From: Oscillospiraceae bacterium
Lineage (GTDB): Bacteria; Bacillota; Clostridia; Oscillospirales; JAKOTC01
Reading direction: 5' to 3'
Assembly (NCBI GenBank): GCA_035353335.1
Contig: DAOPZJ010000065.1
Location: 1-12,756 of the forward strand
Length of the DNA stretch: 12,756 nucleotides
A program made the translations under genes and the position numbers. Below the pieces are notes generated by a model, which worked only from the letters and a program-made list of their open reading frames with translations, did no database searches and had not been told where the DNA came from. Shown one piece after another: positions 1-6,871 of this stretch. How positions within the stretch are numbered: position 1 is the stretch's first letter; the number at the start of each line of letters is the position of its first letter.

Positions 1-85
1 CCTCATAACGCGTGTTTCCGACCCCGGTGTTTGATTGCAGAGACTCACTTGCGTGTGAGTTCGCCGGGCGGCAAAATCCGAATTC

Positions 86-916
86 TTAGTTTTGAATTTG
101 ATTAAACGCAGTTTTCAACGTTCTCAAACTGTTATTCAATTTTAAAAAATCCACCGTGCCGTCCTGCCGCAGCCCCGGTGATTCCATCGTAACCGCGCCG
201 CAATATCTCTTGGACTTCAGCTGCATTGCCAGCCTCGAAACATCGACTTCACCTTCCCCCGGATGTAAAATCTTTCGGATTGCGTCGAATTCCTTGAACC
301 CGCCCGAAAAATCGGCGAAATGGACATGGGCGATATGGCCGTCTTCCCAATAGGGAAGCACATATGATGCGTCAAATTCCTTGTGAAAAGCGCACATGCG
401 CGAATCGAAAGTCAATCGGATATCGGGATATACCCGGACAAGTTCGCGCCAGACATCCAGCGGATCGCCTTCGGCGCAGACGATATTTTCTACAGCCAGC
501 GTCACGCCGTATTGTTCGGCAATCTTCTTGCATTCCGCGAACAACTCAATATTCCGCCCTATATATAAGTCCGAATTCGGTGCGCCCCAAAGATGAAGCA
601 CCGCAATTTGTATGCCGAGTTTTTCGGCCAGCGCGCAGTTTTGTTCTAACCGAATGAGCGCATCTTTCCGTTTTTCAGGGTCTTCTTCCGATAGATCGCT
701 TCCGATACCCTTTTCGGTATGCAAGCTGCCGAAGTACAATCCGCTTTTTTTCAAGGTACGCGCGAGTTCATCCAATTCACCGTACCAGTTGGAAAAGACC
801 ATCAGCTCAAAGCCATCGGCGTCGATTTGCGCCGCCAATTCAGATAAAATCCGCCAGTCGCGGCCGTTATAACGACCTAAAAACGTACCGGTGGAACAAT
901 AGACAGGGATATTCAA
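86..916 (-). CDS. Sugar phosphate isomerase/epimerase-like TIM-barrel protein
   Basis: A 276-residue protein of the xylose isomerase-like TIM-barrel superfamily (AP_endonuc_2 type), expected to be a cytoplasmic metal-dependent sugar or polyol isomerase/epimerase. Visible family motifs, in order, are SLHTEKG (His66), VLHLWG (His108), AVENI (Glu143), TFDSRM (Asp171), HVHFADF (His197/His199), HPGEGEVD (218-225) and TMESPG (Glu245), which match the usual His/Glu/Asp metal site. The start is TTG: an in-frame TAA lies three codons upstream, no nearer in-frame ATG exists, and AAGGAAGG sits 9 nt before the TTG. It is last in a probable efp operon, 75 nt after the preceding gene. Its substrate cannot be told from sequence; the family also includes inosose dehydratases and epimerases. 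Family assignment is firm, function is open. Confidence 0.85.
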   Translation of the reverse strand: MNIPVYCSTGTFLGRYNGRDWRILSELAAQIDADGFELMVFSNWYGELDELARTLKKSGLYFGSLHTEKGIGSDLSEEDPEKRKDALIRLEQNCALAEKLGIQIAVLHLWGAPNSDLYIGRNIELFAECKKIAEQYGVTLAVENIVCAEGDPLDVWRELVRVYPDIRLTFDSRMCAFHKEFDASYVLPYWEDGHIAHVHFADFSGGFKEFDAIRKILHPGEGEVDVSRLAMQLKSKRYCGAVTMESPGLRQDGTVDFLKLNNSLRTLKTAFNQIQN

Positions 917-945
917 TGATGATTACCTTCCTTGAAAGTGAAACA

Positions 946-965
946 GGCAGAGCGGCAGCCCTGCC
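946..965 (-). terminator. Possible weak terminator or attenuator hairpin
   Basis: Read on the minus strand, GGCAGGGC and GCTCTGCC form an 8-bp stem with one G-U pair around a TGCC loop, followed by TGTTTCACTTTC. It lies between the CD1247-like gene and the isomerase. The tail is only partly U-rich, so it may reduce rather than stop transcription into the isomerase gene. A second AT-rich near-palindrome (about 975-994) overlaps the upstream stop codon. Confidence 0.3.
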
Positions 966-991
966 CGTCTGTAAAAATCGGAATTCGGATT

Positions 992-1468
992 TTACTTTTT
1001 AGTTTCCTCGTCTTCTTCGTCACTGCATCCGTCGCAATCGCAGTCGTCGCCGCAATGGTCACAACCGCAGTCGCAGACGTCAAATTCTAGCGGTTCGCCG
1101 CAGTTGGGGCAATCGATCTTGCCTTCCATAATGGTGTCTTCGTCGAGGTAGACCTCGTCGCCGCATTTCGGGCAGGTCACTTTGTAAAGGTCGTCGTCGG
1201 CTTCTTCATCGTCCTCATCATCTTCGTCTTCATAGACAACGCTCTCAAGGTCATCGAGGTCTTCATCGAGCGCACCGATCGCATCATCGAGTTCCCCGAT
1301 GTTCTCGTCTATCTCCTCGACGCTGTTGGACAGGTCTTCGACTTCAAGCGCCATCTCAGCGAGCAGATCGCAGATCGCAGCGTAGATTTTGCCCTCGTTG
1401 GTATCGGCTTTGATGCCCATGCCCTCGATTAAGCCCTTGATATACGCAGCTTTTTCAGTCAGATTCAT
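992..1468 (-). CDS. CD1247-like acidic zinc-ribbon protein with Cys-rich tail
   Basis: A 158-residue protein. The start is the ATG at 1468, preceded by GGAGG 7 nt upstream; a longer reading through efp in another frame is rejected. Residues 1-45 (MNLTEKAAYIKGLIEGMGI...) match the N-terminal domain of the efp-linked clostridial CD1247 family, as I recall it. Residues 42-80 look like an acidic coiled coil with heptad spacing, and 80-93 are nearly all Asp/Glu. A zinc ribbon follows (Cys99, 102, 120, 123). The tail (residues 132-148) holds seven further Cys and one His in the pattern CDCGCDHCGDDCDCDGC, unlike an ordinary zinc ribbon and suggestive of extra metal binding. It lies 34 nt after efp in the same direction, so co-transcription is likely. 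Function is unknown; the family link to efp is conserved but unexplained. Confidence 0.85.
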   Translation of the reverse strand: MNLTEKAAYIKGLIEGMGIKADTNEGKIYAAICDLLAEMALEVEDLSNSVEEIDENIGELDDAIGALDEDLDDLESVVYEDEDDEDDEEADDDLYKVTCPKCGDEVYLDEDTIMEGKIDCPNCGEPLEFDVCDCGCDHCGDDCDCDGCSDEEDEETKK

Positions 1469-1502
1469 TTTGTGATTACCTCCGTTTTGATCGGTCGATG
1501 AT

Positions 1503-2060
1503 TTATACTCTCGACATATATTCGCCCGTGCGGGTGTCCACACGGATGGTCTCGCCTTCGTTGACGAACAGCGGCACGCGGATGGTGGCGCCGGTCTCAA
1601 GCGTGGCGGGTTTTGTCGCGCTGGTGGCAGTATCGCCGCGCACGCCCGGCTCGCACTTGGTGATGAGAAGTTCGACGAATGTCGGCGGCTCGATGCCGAA
1701 GACGCTGCCCTTATAGGACAGAACCGTGACATCCATATTCTCTTTGATAAAATCAAAAGAGTTTCCGACAACACCTTTATTGATCGGGACCTGTTCAAAG
1801 GTCTCTTTGTCCATCATGTAATAAAGATCGTCGTCGCCGTAGAGATATTGCATCTGTCTGCGTTCGACATAGGCTGTCGGGAATTTTTCCGTCGGGTTGA
1901 AAGAGCGCTCAACCACGCCGCCGGTGATGACATTGCGGTATTTTGTGCGCACAAACGCCGCGCCCTTGCCGGGTTTGACGTGCTGGAATTCGATAACCTG
2001 AAAGACGTTATTGTCCATTTCAAATGTGACACCGTTTCTGAAGTCGCCTGCACTGATCAT
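1503..2060 (-). CDS. efp: Translation elongation factor P
   Basis: Elongation factor P, 185 residues, the normal family length. It binds between the P and E sites of the ribosome and relieves stalling at polyproline stretches. The sequence shows the N-terminal KOW-like domain with the modification loop KPGKGAAF (Lys32 is the residue modified in other bacteria), then two OB-fold domains, with the C-terminal signature region RVPLFVNEGETIRVDTRTGE at about 160-179. The start ATG at 2060 has GGAGG well placed upstream. In many Firmicutes efp follows an Xaa-Pro aminopeptidase gene; here that gene is about 8 kb away on the other strand. No dedicated Lys-modification enzyme is visible. Expression probably starts at the promoter at 2162-2190 and passes through a repeated leader. 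Confidence 0.98.
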   Translation of the reverse strand: MISAGDFRNGVTFEMDNNVFQVIEFQHVKPGKGAAFVRTKYRNVITGGVVERSFNPTEKFPTAYVERRQMQYLYGDDDLYYMMDKETFEQVPINKGVVGNSFDFIKENMDVTVLSYKGSVFGIEPPTFVELLITKCEPGVRGDTATSATKPATLETGATIRVPLFVNEGETIRVDTRTGEYMSRV

Positions 2061-2081
2061 ATATTGACCCTCCGAATTTCG

Positions 2082-2150
2082 TTTTATGCCAAAGGTAAAA
2101 GATTACACGTTTTACCCCGGCAAAAAAATCACATTTTGCCTTGGCAAAAA
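2082..2150 (-). promoter_or_regulatory. Repeated hairpin leader of efp
   Basis: The efp 5' leader holds three imperfect inverted repeats of the form TTTTRCC-N2/3-GGYAAAA, centred near 2092, 2117.5 and 2141.5 (about 24-25 nt apart). Read as minus-strand RNA, they can instead pair as two tandem hairpins: GGCAAAA with TTTTGCC, and GGTAAAA with TTTTACC, around loops that both contain GTG. The C-G pair of the first is replaced by a T-A pair in the second, so pairing is preserved. They could be tandem operators or an RNA element; I do not recognise it as a known riboswitch. Confidence 0.5.
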
Positions 2151-2161
2151 TATACGCCTTT

Positions 2162-2190
2162 ATTTTATACCAAAAATCACCGTTTGACAA
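2162..2190 (-). promoter_or_regulatory. Sigma-A type promoter of the efp operon
   Basis: On the minus strand, TTGTCA (2190-2185), a 17-bp spacer and TAAAAT (2167-2162) give a good match to the vegetative consensus. Transcription would start near 2155, giving a leader of about 95 nt that carries the repeated element. It is the best-scoring candidate by eye upstream of efp. Confidence 0.6.
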
Positions 2191-2275
2191 GCCCCGCTGA
2201 TGGTATTTTTGTAAAACCCTCTCGGTTTTAATGAGTTTCAATATAACTCTTTTCCTTTTTAAAGTTACAATGTTC

Positions 2276-2312
2276 TATAATGCTTGACCGGAATGGTAAT
2301 ATGTGGTATTCT
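2276..2312 (+). promoter_or_regulatory. Candidate promoter(s) for the zinc-ribbon membrane gene
   Basis: A perfect TATAAT lies at 2276-2281 but has no good -35 box at the right distance. A second option is TTGACC (2284-2289) with 17 bp to TATTCT (2307-2312), which would leave a leader of only about 12 nt. Neither is convincing alone. Confidence 0.3.
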
Positions 2313-2330
2313 TAATAAGAGGTGATTCAT

Positions 2331-3074
2331 ATGTCAAAGACCTGCGAAAAATGCGGAGCGGAACTCTCCGTCAGGGCGGCGTTCTGCCCCGTCTGCGGTA
2401 AAACCTTATTAACCGCGCCCGTTCAAGAAGCCGTTTTTCCCGTAAAAAAGGGATCTGCGGTATTGCCCAAAAACCCTTTGTCCCTGTGGGCGGCGATTCT
2501 TACACTGATCGGCGCAGCCGGATTGTTGGGGTATGTTTTATTTGATCCGCTCGTCAACGGCGCATCTTTATCGTATTACAAAACGCCCAGCAACGCGTTG
2601 GCGCTGCTTGAAGCGCTCACCCTGTTGGTTGTTTCGATTCTGTTATTTATCATGCGCGCCTCAGGCAGAGACCTTAAGAACCCGATGTTAGTCTGGGCCG
2701 CCGGAGCGTTGTTCGGGCTGCCCTTCGCGATTTATTCCTTTTTACAGTTACTGCGTCAGTACGATTTGCTCCTCGCCTATTACAATCTGCTGATTGGGGT
2801 ACTCCCCCTGTTAGCGGCTCTTTGCGCGGTCTTGTACGCTTTCAAGGTGATCAAAAGAACTCCAGCTTTGATCTTCCTCGGGCTGCTGCTCGGTTTTGTC
2901 TTGATCGCCGGTACTTATATGAATATCCGCATTTTGTTTTCGTGGATGAATGCTGCACCGGCGGTGGAATTTCTCACTTTCGTCCGCCTTCTTCTCCGGG
3001 TGATCAACAGCCTTTTCTTCCCTGTCGGCATCTTTTTTTCCATTACCGCGTCCGAGATAAAAAAAGAGACATAA
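2331..3074 (+). CDS. Zinc-ribbon polytopic membrane protein
   Basis: A 247-residue protein whose function I do not recognise. The start is the ATG at 2331, with the Shine-Dalgarno AAGAGGTG centred about 9 nt upstream; an in-frame GTG at 2322 lies inside that site and is disfavoured. Residues 5-22 form a short double-CxxC zinc ribbon (CEKCGAEL...CPVCGK), common at the N terminus of Firmicutes membrane proteins. A basic, Pro-containing linker follows, then about six hydrophobic segments (roughly 50-70, 87-108, 117-137, 144-166, 173-194 and 208-240). The N terminus with the zinc ribbon is probably cytoplasmic. It is monocistronic, divergent from efp, and ends just before a shared terminator. There are no catalytic motifs; sensor, scaffold or stress roles are all possible. 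Confidence 0.85.
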   Translation: MSKTCEKCGAELSVRAAFCPVCGKTLLTAPVQEAVFPVKKGSAVLPKNPLSLWAAILTLIGAAGLLGYVLFDPLVNGASLSYYKTPSNALALLEALTLLVVSILLFIMRASGRDLKNPMLVWAAGALFGLPFAIYSFLQLLRQYDLLLAYYNLLIGVLPLLAALCAVLYAFKVIKRTPALIFLGLLLGFVLIAGTYMNIRILFSWMNAAPAVEFLTFVRLLLRVINSLFFPVGIFFSITASEIKKET

Positions 3075-3092
3075 CAGATAAACCAATTACGA

Positions 3093-3131
3093 AAACGCAG
3101 CGGACGATATGCCCGCTGCGTTTCACTTTTT
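3093..3131. terminator. Bidirectional intrinsic terminator
   Basis: A perfect 11-bp stem, AAACGCAGCGG (3093-3103) with CCGCTGCGTTT (3113-3123), closes a 9-nt loop. T-rich sequence follows on the plus strand (TTTCACTTTTTAC) and a shorter T run on the minus strand. It lies between two convergent genes, 18 nt after the zinc-ribbon gene stop and 28 nt after the acyl-CoA synthetase stop, and probably serves both. Confidence 0.75.
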
Positions 3132-3151
3132 ACTTTAAAAGTTTTATTTCT

Positions 3152-4882
3152 TCAGTGCGCGGCGGCCAGTTTTTCGGCTTCTTCCTTTTCGAGCACCGTA
3201 TAGGCTACCTTGCCGACAAGGGTCTGAGGCAGAGATTTACGGTATTCAATCTCATACGGCAGCGCGTATTTCGCGATGTTTTTTACACAATGATTATAGA
3301 TTTCGGATTTGACCTCGTCGGTCGGCTCGTAACCCGGTTTCAGGACGATGAACGCCTTGACTTTCTGAACTTTATACGGATCGGGTACGCCGATGACAGT
3401 CGACATCAGGACATATTCATGCCCGTCGATGATGTTCTCAAGCTGCGACGGATAAATCGAATAGCCCGAGGAGACGATCATTCTCTTCAGCCGCTGGCGA
3501 TAATAGACGAAGCCCTCCGCGTCCATCACACCGAGGTCACCGGTGTGCAGCCATTTCCGGCCGTCTTCATGAATCTGAAGGCAGTCGGCGGTTTCGGCGG
3601 GGTTGTCGAGGTATTCGATCATAACCGACGGGCCGCTGATGCAGATCTCGCCCTCTTCGCCGTAAGCCGCGGTCACCTTGGTGCCGGGCTTCACGATTTT
3701 ATAATAGGTATCCGGAAACGGCACGCCGATGCTGCCCTCTTTGAAGAAGCCGCGCGGCGTCAGACAGCTGGCGGTGACGCACTCGGTCAGGCCGTAGCCC
3801 TCGCGCACCTGCTCCTTGGAGCCGTGTTCCCGTAAAAACTTGTCGACTTTCTTTTTCAGTTCAATCGACAGCGAATCTCCGCCCGAGAAAATACCTTTCA
3901 GGCAGGAAAGGTCGACGCCGTCCATATTTTTGTTGCGCAGCAACGCTTCGAACAGCGTCGGGACGCCCGCAATGACGTTGGGTTTTTGTTTTTTCAGCAG
4001 CTGCGCATAAGACTCGGCATTGAACTGCGGTACCAGAATACATTTGCAGCCGTTCGTGAGCGCGGTATGAATACAGACGCCGAGGCCGAAACCGTGAAAC
4101 ACCGGCATCACGGAGAGCATGGAACTGCCCGGATCAATGCAGTCGCCCGCCGCAAAGGTCTGCATCGACAGGGCGTTAAAGCAGAGGTTGGAAAGCAGGA
4201 TTCCTTTGGTCGTACCGGTCGTGCCTCCGCTGTACAAGATGACCGCCGGATCCATGCCCTTTTTGGTCACGCGGCAGTTCCCGGTGTATTTTCTGCCCGA
4301 AGCCATAAAATCCCTATACCAAATAATGTCCGCGTCGGCGGGAATCGGCGGAATCTTGCGGCCCTTTGTCAGCATAAAACCGACTTTCAGAATCGGGTTC
4401 AATTCCTCTTGAATAGTCGCGATGATGACGTGTTTCAAGGTCATTAATCGGGGCCTTATATTTGCGATCTTGTTATAAAACGCATTCAGAGTCAAGACCG
4501 CAACGCTCTTGGAGAAGTTGAGAAAGAACACGATCTCGCCCTCCGCCGAGAGCGGATGGATCATGTTGGAGAGCGCGCCGATGACGTTCAAAGCATAAAA
4601 CGCCGTGACGGCCTGCGGGGTATTCGGCATGCAGATGGTCACGCGGTCTCCCTCCTTGATGCCCAAGGCCCTGAAGGCCTTGGCGCAGTCGAGGATATCG
4701 GCGATGAATTTTTTGAAAGTCACTTTTGTGCCCATGAAGTCATAGGCATAATAATCGGGATATTTTTTGGCGGTTCTCTCGAGAAAATCAAACATCGAGA
4801 TATCCGGGTAATCCAGATGCGCGGGAACATTGCCGTATGATGACAGCCACGGGGCGGGAATATTCGGTGCGTCAAACGTCAT
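3152..4882 (-). CDS. AMP-forming acyl-CoA synthetase/ligase (ANL superfamily)
   Basis: A 576-residue adenylate-forming enzyme that activates a carboxylic acid with ATP and, in most relatives, transfers it to CoA. Core motifs are present: the phosphate-binding loop YSGGTTGTTKG (about 217-227), GYGLTE (362-367), HTGDLG (446-451), the hinge region YYRQRLKRMI (460-469) and the C-terminal catalytic Lys in LVGKVAYT (Lys558). The nearest relatives look like long-chain acyl-CoA synthetases. The ATG at 4882 is chosen because GGAGG is 9 nt upstream; an in-frame TTG at 4888 is only 3 nt from it. The ATG lies inside the end of the upstream E2-like gene (11-nt overlap), so the two are probably translationally coupled and functionally linked. 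The acid substrate cannot be read from sequence. Confidence 0.92.
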   Translation of the reverse strand: MTFDAPNIPAPWLSSYGNVPAHLDYPDISMFDFLERTAKKYPDYYAYDFMGTKVTFKKFIADILDCAKAFRALGIKEGDRVTICMPNTPQAVTAFYALNVIGALSNMIHPLSAEGEIVFFLNFSKSVAVLTLNAFYNKIANIRPRLMTLKHVIIATIQEELNPILKVGFMLTKGRKIPPIPADADIIWYRDFMASGRKYTGNCRVTKKGMDPAVILYSGGTTGTTKGILLSNLCFNALSMQTFAAGDCIDPGSSMLSVMPVFHGFGLGVCIHTALTNGCKCILVPQFNAESYAQLLKKQKPNVIAGVPTLFEALLRNKNMDGVDLSCLKGIFSGGDSLSIELKKKVDKFLREHGSKEQVREGYGLTECVTASCLTPRGFFKEGSIGVPFPDTYYKIVKPGTKVTAAYGEEGEICISGPSVMIEYLDNPAETADCLQIHEDGRKWLHTGDLGVMDAEGFVYYRQRLKRMIVSSGYSIYPSQLENIIDGHEYVLMSTVIGVPDPYKVQKVKAFIVLKPGYEPTDEVKSEIYNHCVKNIAKYALPYEIEYRKSLPQTLVGKVAYTVLEKEEAEKLAAAH

Positions 4883-5750
4883 AATCAACTTCCTCCTTGA
4901 AAGGCTTATCCAACATTTCGGGATGGGCGAGTATGTATTTGAGAAGCTTCACCGATTTGGCGAAATAGAAGCCGTCGGCAATGCGTTCGTCCAAAGTGAT
5001 GCCGAAATCCACGACGTCGCGAATTTCGAAGCTGCCGTCGTCGGCGTAGACGGGTTCTTTGTGGATGACACCGATGGTTGCCACAATGGAGTTGGTTCCG
5101 TATTCGTTGAGATGATGATAAGGCGCACCGCATTTGATGCTGCCGAGATTGGAAAGCAATACACTTGAGTAATTAGTGTCTCCGTCTTTGAGGGAGTTAG
5201 GCATCCAGTCGTATTTATCCAGCAACCTGAAAATCATCATGATAAAAGACATGAGGAAGCGCGGCATTTTTTTAAAAAAGTTGAGGGCCTCATCAATGTC
5301 ATTTGTGCCGCCCTTGCGCAGTTTTGTGACGTCGCCGACGACCCGTTTGCTGATATCGGACAAAACGGTATCACCGTCTGCGATGGCCTTGACCAAAACT
5401 TCTTCGGAGTGGTCGGAAAACGTGCGCTTCGCCATAAATGAAAGCGACACCTTTTCGCGCTCATATATATGCTTATTTACGATAAATCGGTTTAAAATCG
5501 GACGGTGGATGACAATTTTGGCAACAGCCGCGGCAAACACATGAAATGCCGTTGTCTTATACGGCGCATCAGGTCCATTTTTGGATGCAACGAACTTGAT
5601 TACCTCTGTGACGTCTATCTTTTCTTGTATGTACACTTCGGAATCGCAGCGTTTCGGCATCAGATAAGGCATCATGTAATGCACGCCGTCCAAATCTTTG
5701 ATACGTTTTCCGTCGCGCCGATCGAACCAACGTTTTTTTGCTTCCGCCAT
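4872..5750 (-). CDS. E2/CAT-fold acyltransferase homologue lacking the catalytic His
   Basis: A 292-residue protein resembling the catalytic domain of 2-oxo acid dehydrogenase E2 acyltransferases (chloramphenicol acetyltransferase fold). It has no lipoyl or E1/E3-binding domain, so it is not a normal dehydrogenase-complex subunit. The C-terminal half keeps family landmarks: SNLGSIKCGAPYHHLNEYG (200-218), the IGVIHKEP strand (226-233) and LDERIADGF (253-261). The last aligns with the catalytic DHRxxDG motif of E2 enzymes, but Glu255 stands where the catalytic His should be. The start ATG at 5750 has AAAGGAGT 9 nt upstream and a strong promoter behind it. It overlaps the acyl-CoA synthetase start by 11 nt, suggesting that the two handle one acyl substrate. 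It may use another residue (for example in YHH 211-213) or be a non-catalytic partner. Confidence 0.85.
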   Translation of the reverse strand: MAEAKKRWFDRRDGKRIKDLDGVHYMMPYLMPKRCDSEVYIQEKIDVTEVIKFVASKNGPDAPYKTTAFHVFAAAVAKIVIHRPILNRFIVNKHIYEREKVSLSFMAKRTFSDHSEEVLVKAIADGDTVLSDISKRVVGDVTKLRKGGTNDIDEALNFFKKMPRFLMSFIMMIFRLLDKYDWMPNSLKDGDTNYSSVLLSNLGSIKCGAPYHHLNEYGTNSIVATIGVIHKEPVYADDGSFEIRDVVDFGITLDERIADGFYFAKSVKLLKYILAHPEMLDKPFKEEVDYDV

Positions 5751-5796
5751 TACACATGACTCCTTTCAGTATCCGCCCAATCAAAGTATTGGGTTC

Positions 5797-5825
5797 ATTA
5801 TACTACACAGTTTTTTTGAATGCAA
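5797..5825 (-). promoter_or_regulatory. Sigma-A promoter of the acyltransferase/acyl-CoA ligase operon
   Basis: On the minus strand, TTGCAT (5825-5820), a 17-bp spacer and a perfect TATAAT (5802-5797) are present. The start of transcription would be near 5790, about 40 nt before the ATG at 5750. This is one of the clearest promoters in the window. Confidence 0.75.
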
Positions 5826-5941
5826 CAATCGAAACTTTTGCAAGTGAAAAATGTATCGTTAAAATTTAAAAGAAAAATCCGTTACAATCGGTAGTTAATG
5901 TGCAGCGGCGAACTGTGTTCATCCGTCATTTTAATCCCGTT

Positions 5942-5971
5942 TTGAAAAGCAAAAAACCGAAATTTTATACT
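5942..5971 (+). promoter_or_regulatory. Probable promoter of the DUF3298 gene pair
   Basis: TTGAAA (5942-5947), an 18-bp spacer and TATACT (5966-5971) are a fair sigma-A match. The leader would be about 110 nt and contain the small dyad at 6007-6031. Confidence 0.5.
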
Positions 5972-6080
5972 TTAACTTTACATTTTTCACCGCAATCTTA
6001 GGCGTGCCCGATCATGTTCGCACCAATCGGGAGGCAGCGGCGTAAAATAGGAATGCAACCCAAATTCTAAAAGGAGCGCG

Positions 6081-6092
6081 ATGCTTTTATGA
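6081..6092 (+). promoter_or_regulatory. Three-codon upstream ORF overlapping the DUF3298 start
   Basis: The Shine-Dalgarno AAGGAG (6071-6076) is 4 nt before an ATG at 6081, which encodes only Met-Leu-Leu and then TGA (6090-6092). That TGA overlaps the ATG (6089) of the main gene as ATGA. The main ATG is 12 nt from the same ribosome site. Either the spacing is simply loose, or ribosomes terminate and restart here. Confidence 0.3.
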
Positions 6093-6871
6093 ACGAGACC
6101 TTGCTCAAATGCGGATGTGTGGGCTATGAGGTGATCGGTGAGACGACAGGCGACATATTAAATTACGAAGAGACGCCCGTACTGCGCAGCAAAATCACCC
6201 TGCCCAAACTGCGCACAACCGGTGCCGCAATCAACTACATAAAGATCAACGCCTGGTACCAGAATTTTGCCTCTGCCGACCGAAATTATGCACGGCTGGT
6301 GCTCTATCCCGCCGCAGTCGAAGACTATCTGGATTCCGTCAAAGACAAACGTCCTTTCAATATGCACGAATTTCTCGTGACTTATGAAGCACAGTTGGCC
6401 GCACGGGATTTATTCTCGGCAACGGTCGATACGCTGACCTATGAGGGCGGCGCCAACCCGACAACGGTGCGGGTTGCACAGACCTGGCTGACCGAAAGCG
6501 GAACCATGATCACGCCTGAGGACTTTTTCAAACCCGCCTGCCGCTATAAACAGGTGATTTTTGACAAAGTGCTTGCACAGGCCCAGGACAATGCGGAGGA
6601 ACTCGGGTTGTTTCCGGACTATCCCGTGCTGCTGAAAAAATACCTCGATTGGAAAAACTTCTATCTGACCTGCAGCGAATTCGTATTATTCTACGAGCCG
6701 GTCACGATTGCGCCTCACAGTTCCGGCGTCATCGAATTCAAGATTCCGCTGTCCAAACTGCGCTTTTGCATCCGCGACCGCTTTTTAAGGCTCCCGAATG
6801 ACCGCGGCGATGATCGGGAATGCTGTGACAAAGGTGTAAATCCGTTGAACATGCCCCCGCTTAACCGATGA
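6089..6871 (+). CDS. DUF3298 (RsiV/PdaC-like) domain protein, apparently cytoplasmic
   Basis: A 260-residue protein. The region around 143-226, ending in FYEPVTIAPHSSGVIEFKIP (201-220) followed by the LSKLR strand, resembles the DUF3298 domain found in the lysozyme-binding anti-sigma factor RsiV and in deacetylase PdaC. The N-terminal part (about 30-110, with the INAWYQNFA stretch at 53-61) would correspond to the preceding DUF4163-like region. Unlike RsiV, no signal peptide or transmembrane segment is seen, and no sigma factor gene is adjacent. The start ATG at 6089 lies 12 nt from AAGGAG. It overlaps the next gene by 4 nt (ATGA), so translation is probably coupled and the membrane partner may anchor it. 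The C terminus (CIRDRFLRLPNDRGDDRECC) is Cys/Arg-rich. Domain call moderate; role unknown. Confidence 0.75.
   Translation: MNETLLKCGCVGYEVIGETTGDILNYEETPVLRSKITLPKLRTTGAAINYIKINAWYQNFASADRNYARLVLYPAAVEDYLDSVKDKRPFNMHEFLVTYEAQLAARDLFSATVDTLTYEGGANPTTVRVAQTWLTESGTMITPEDFFKPACRYKQVIFDKVLAQAQDNAEELGLFPDYPVLLKKYLDWKNFYLTCSEFVLFYEPVTIAPHSSGVIEFKIPLSKLRFCIRDRFLRLPNDRGDDRECCDKGVNPLNMPPLNR

Larger units (their letters stand above)
5751..6088. other. Gene-free divergent intergenic region (338 bp)
   Basis: No coding sequence with a ribosome binding site is visible here on either strand. The region is AT-rich and holds the minus-strand promoter of the acyltransferase operon (5797-5825) and the plus-strand promoter of the DUF3298 gene (5942-5971). 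A short inverted repeat, CCCGAT (6007-6012) with ATCGGG (6026-6031), lies in the DUF3298 leader. Between the promoters (5830-5940) I see nothing beyond a small dyad GAACTGTGTTC near 5920. Confidence 0.6.

Noticed and set aside
37..74. Inverted repeats ACTCAC/GTGAGT and GCCG-rich sequence after the isomerase gene as a terminator
   Set aside because: Short stems and no T run on the minus strand; too weak to list as a terminator.
1469..1798. N-terminal extension of the CD1247-like protein into efp
   Set aside because: The extra residues are low-complexity Ser/Arg/Ala sequence, out of frame with efp and overlapping it. The ATG at 1468 has a near-perfect ribosome site and matches the family start.
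2822..3835. A long open frame (about 337 codons) on the plus strand
   Set aside because: It starts inside the zinc-ribbon gene, crosses the terminator and runs antisense to the acyl-CoA synthetase, with no ribosome site and His/Asp/Arg-rich shadow composition.
3986..4447. Open frame of about 153 codons on the plus strand
   Set aside because: Antisense to the acyl-CoA synthetase core motifs; no start signal and no recognisable domain.
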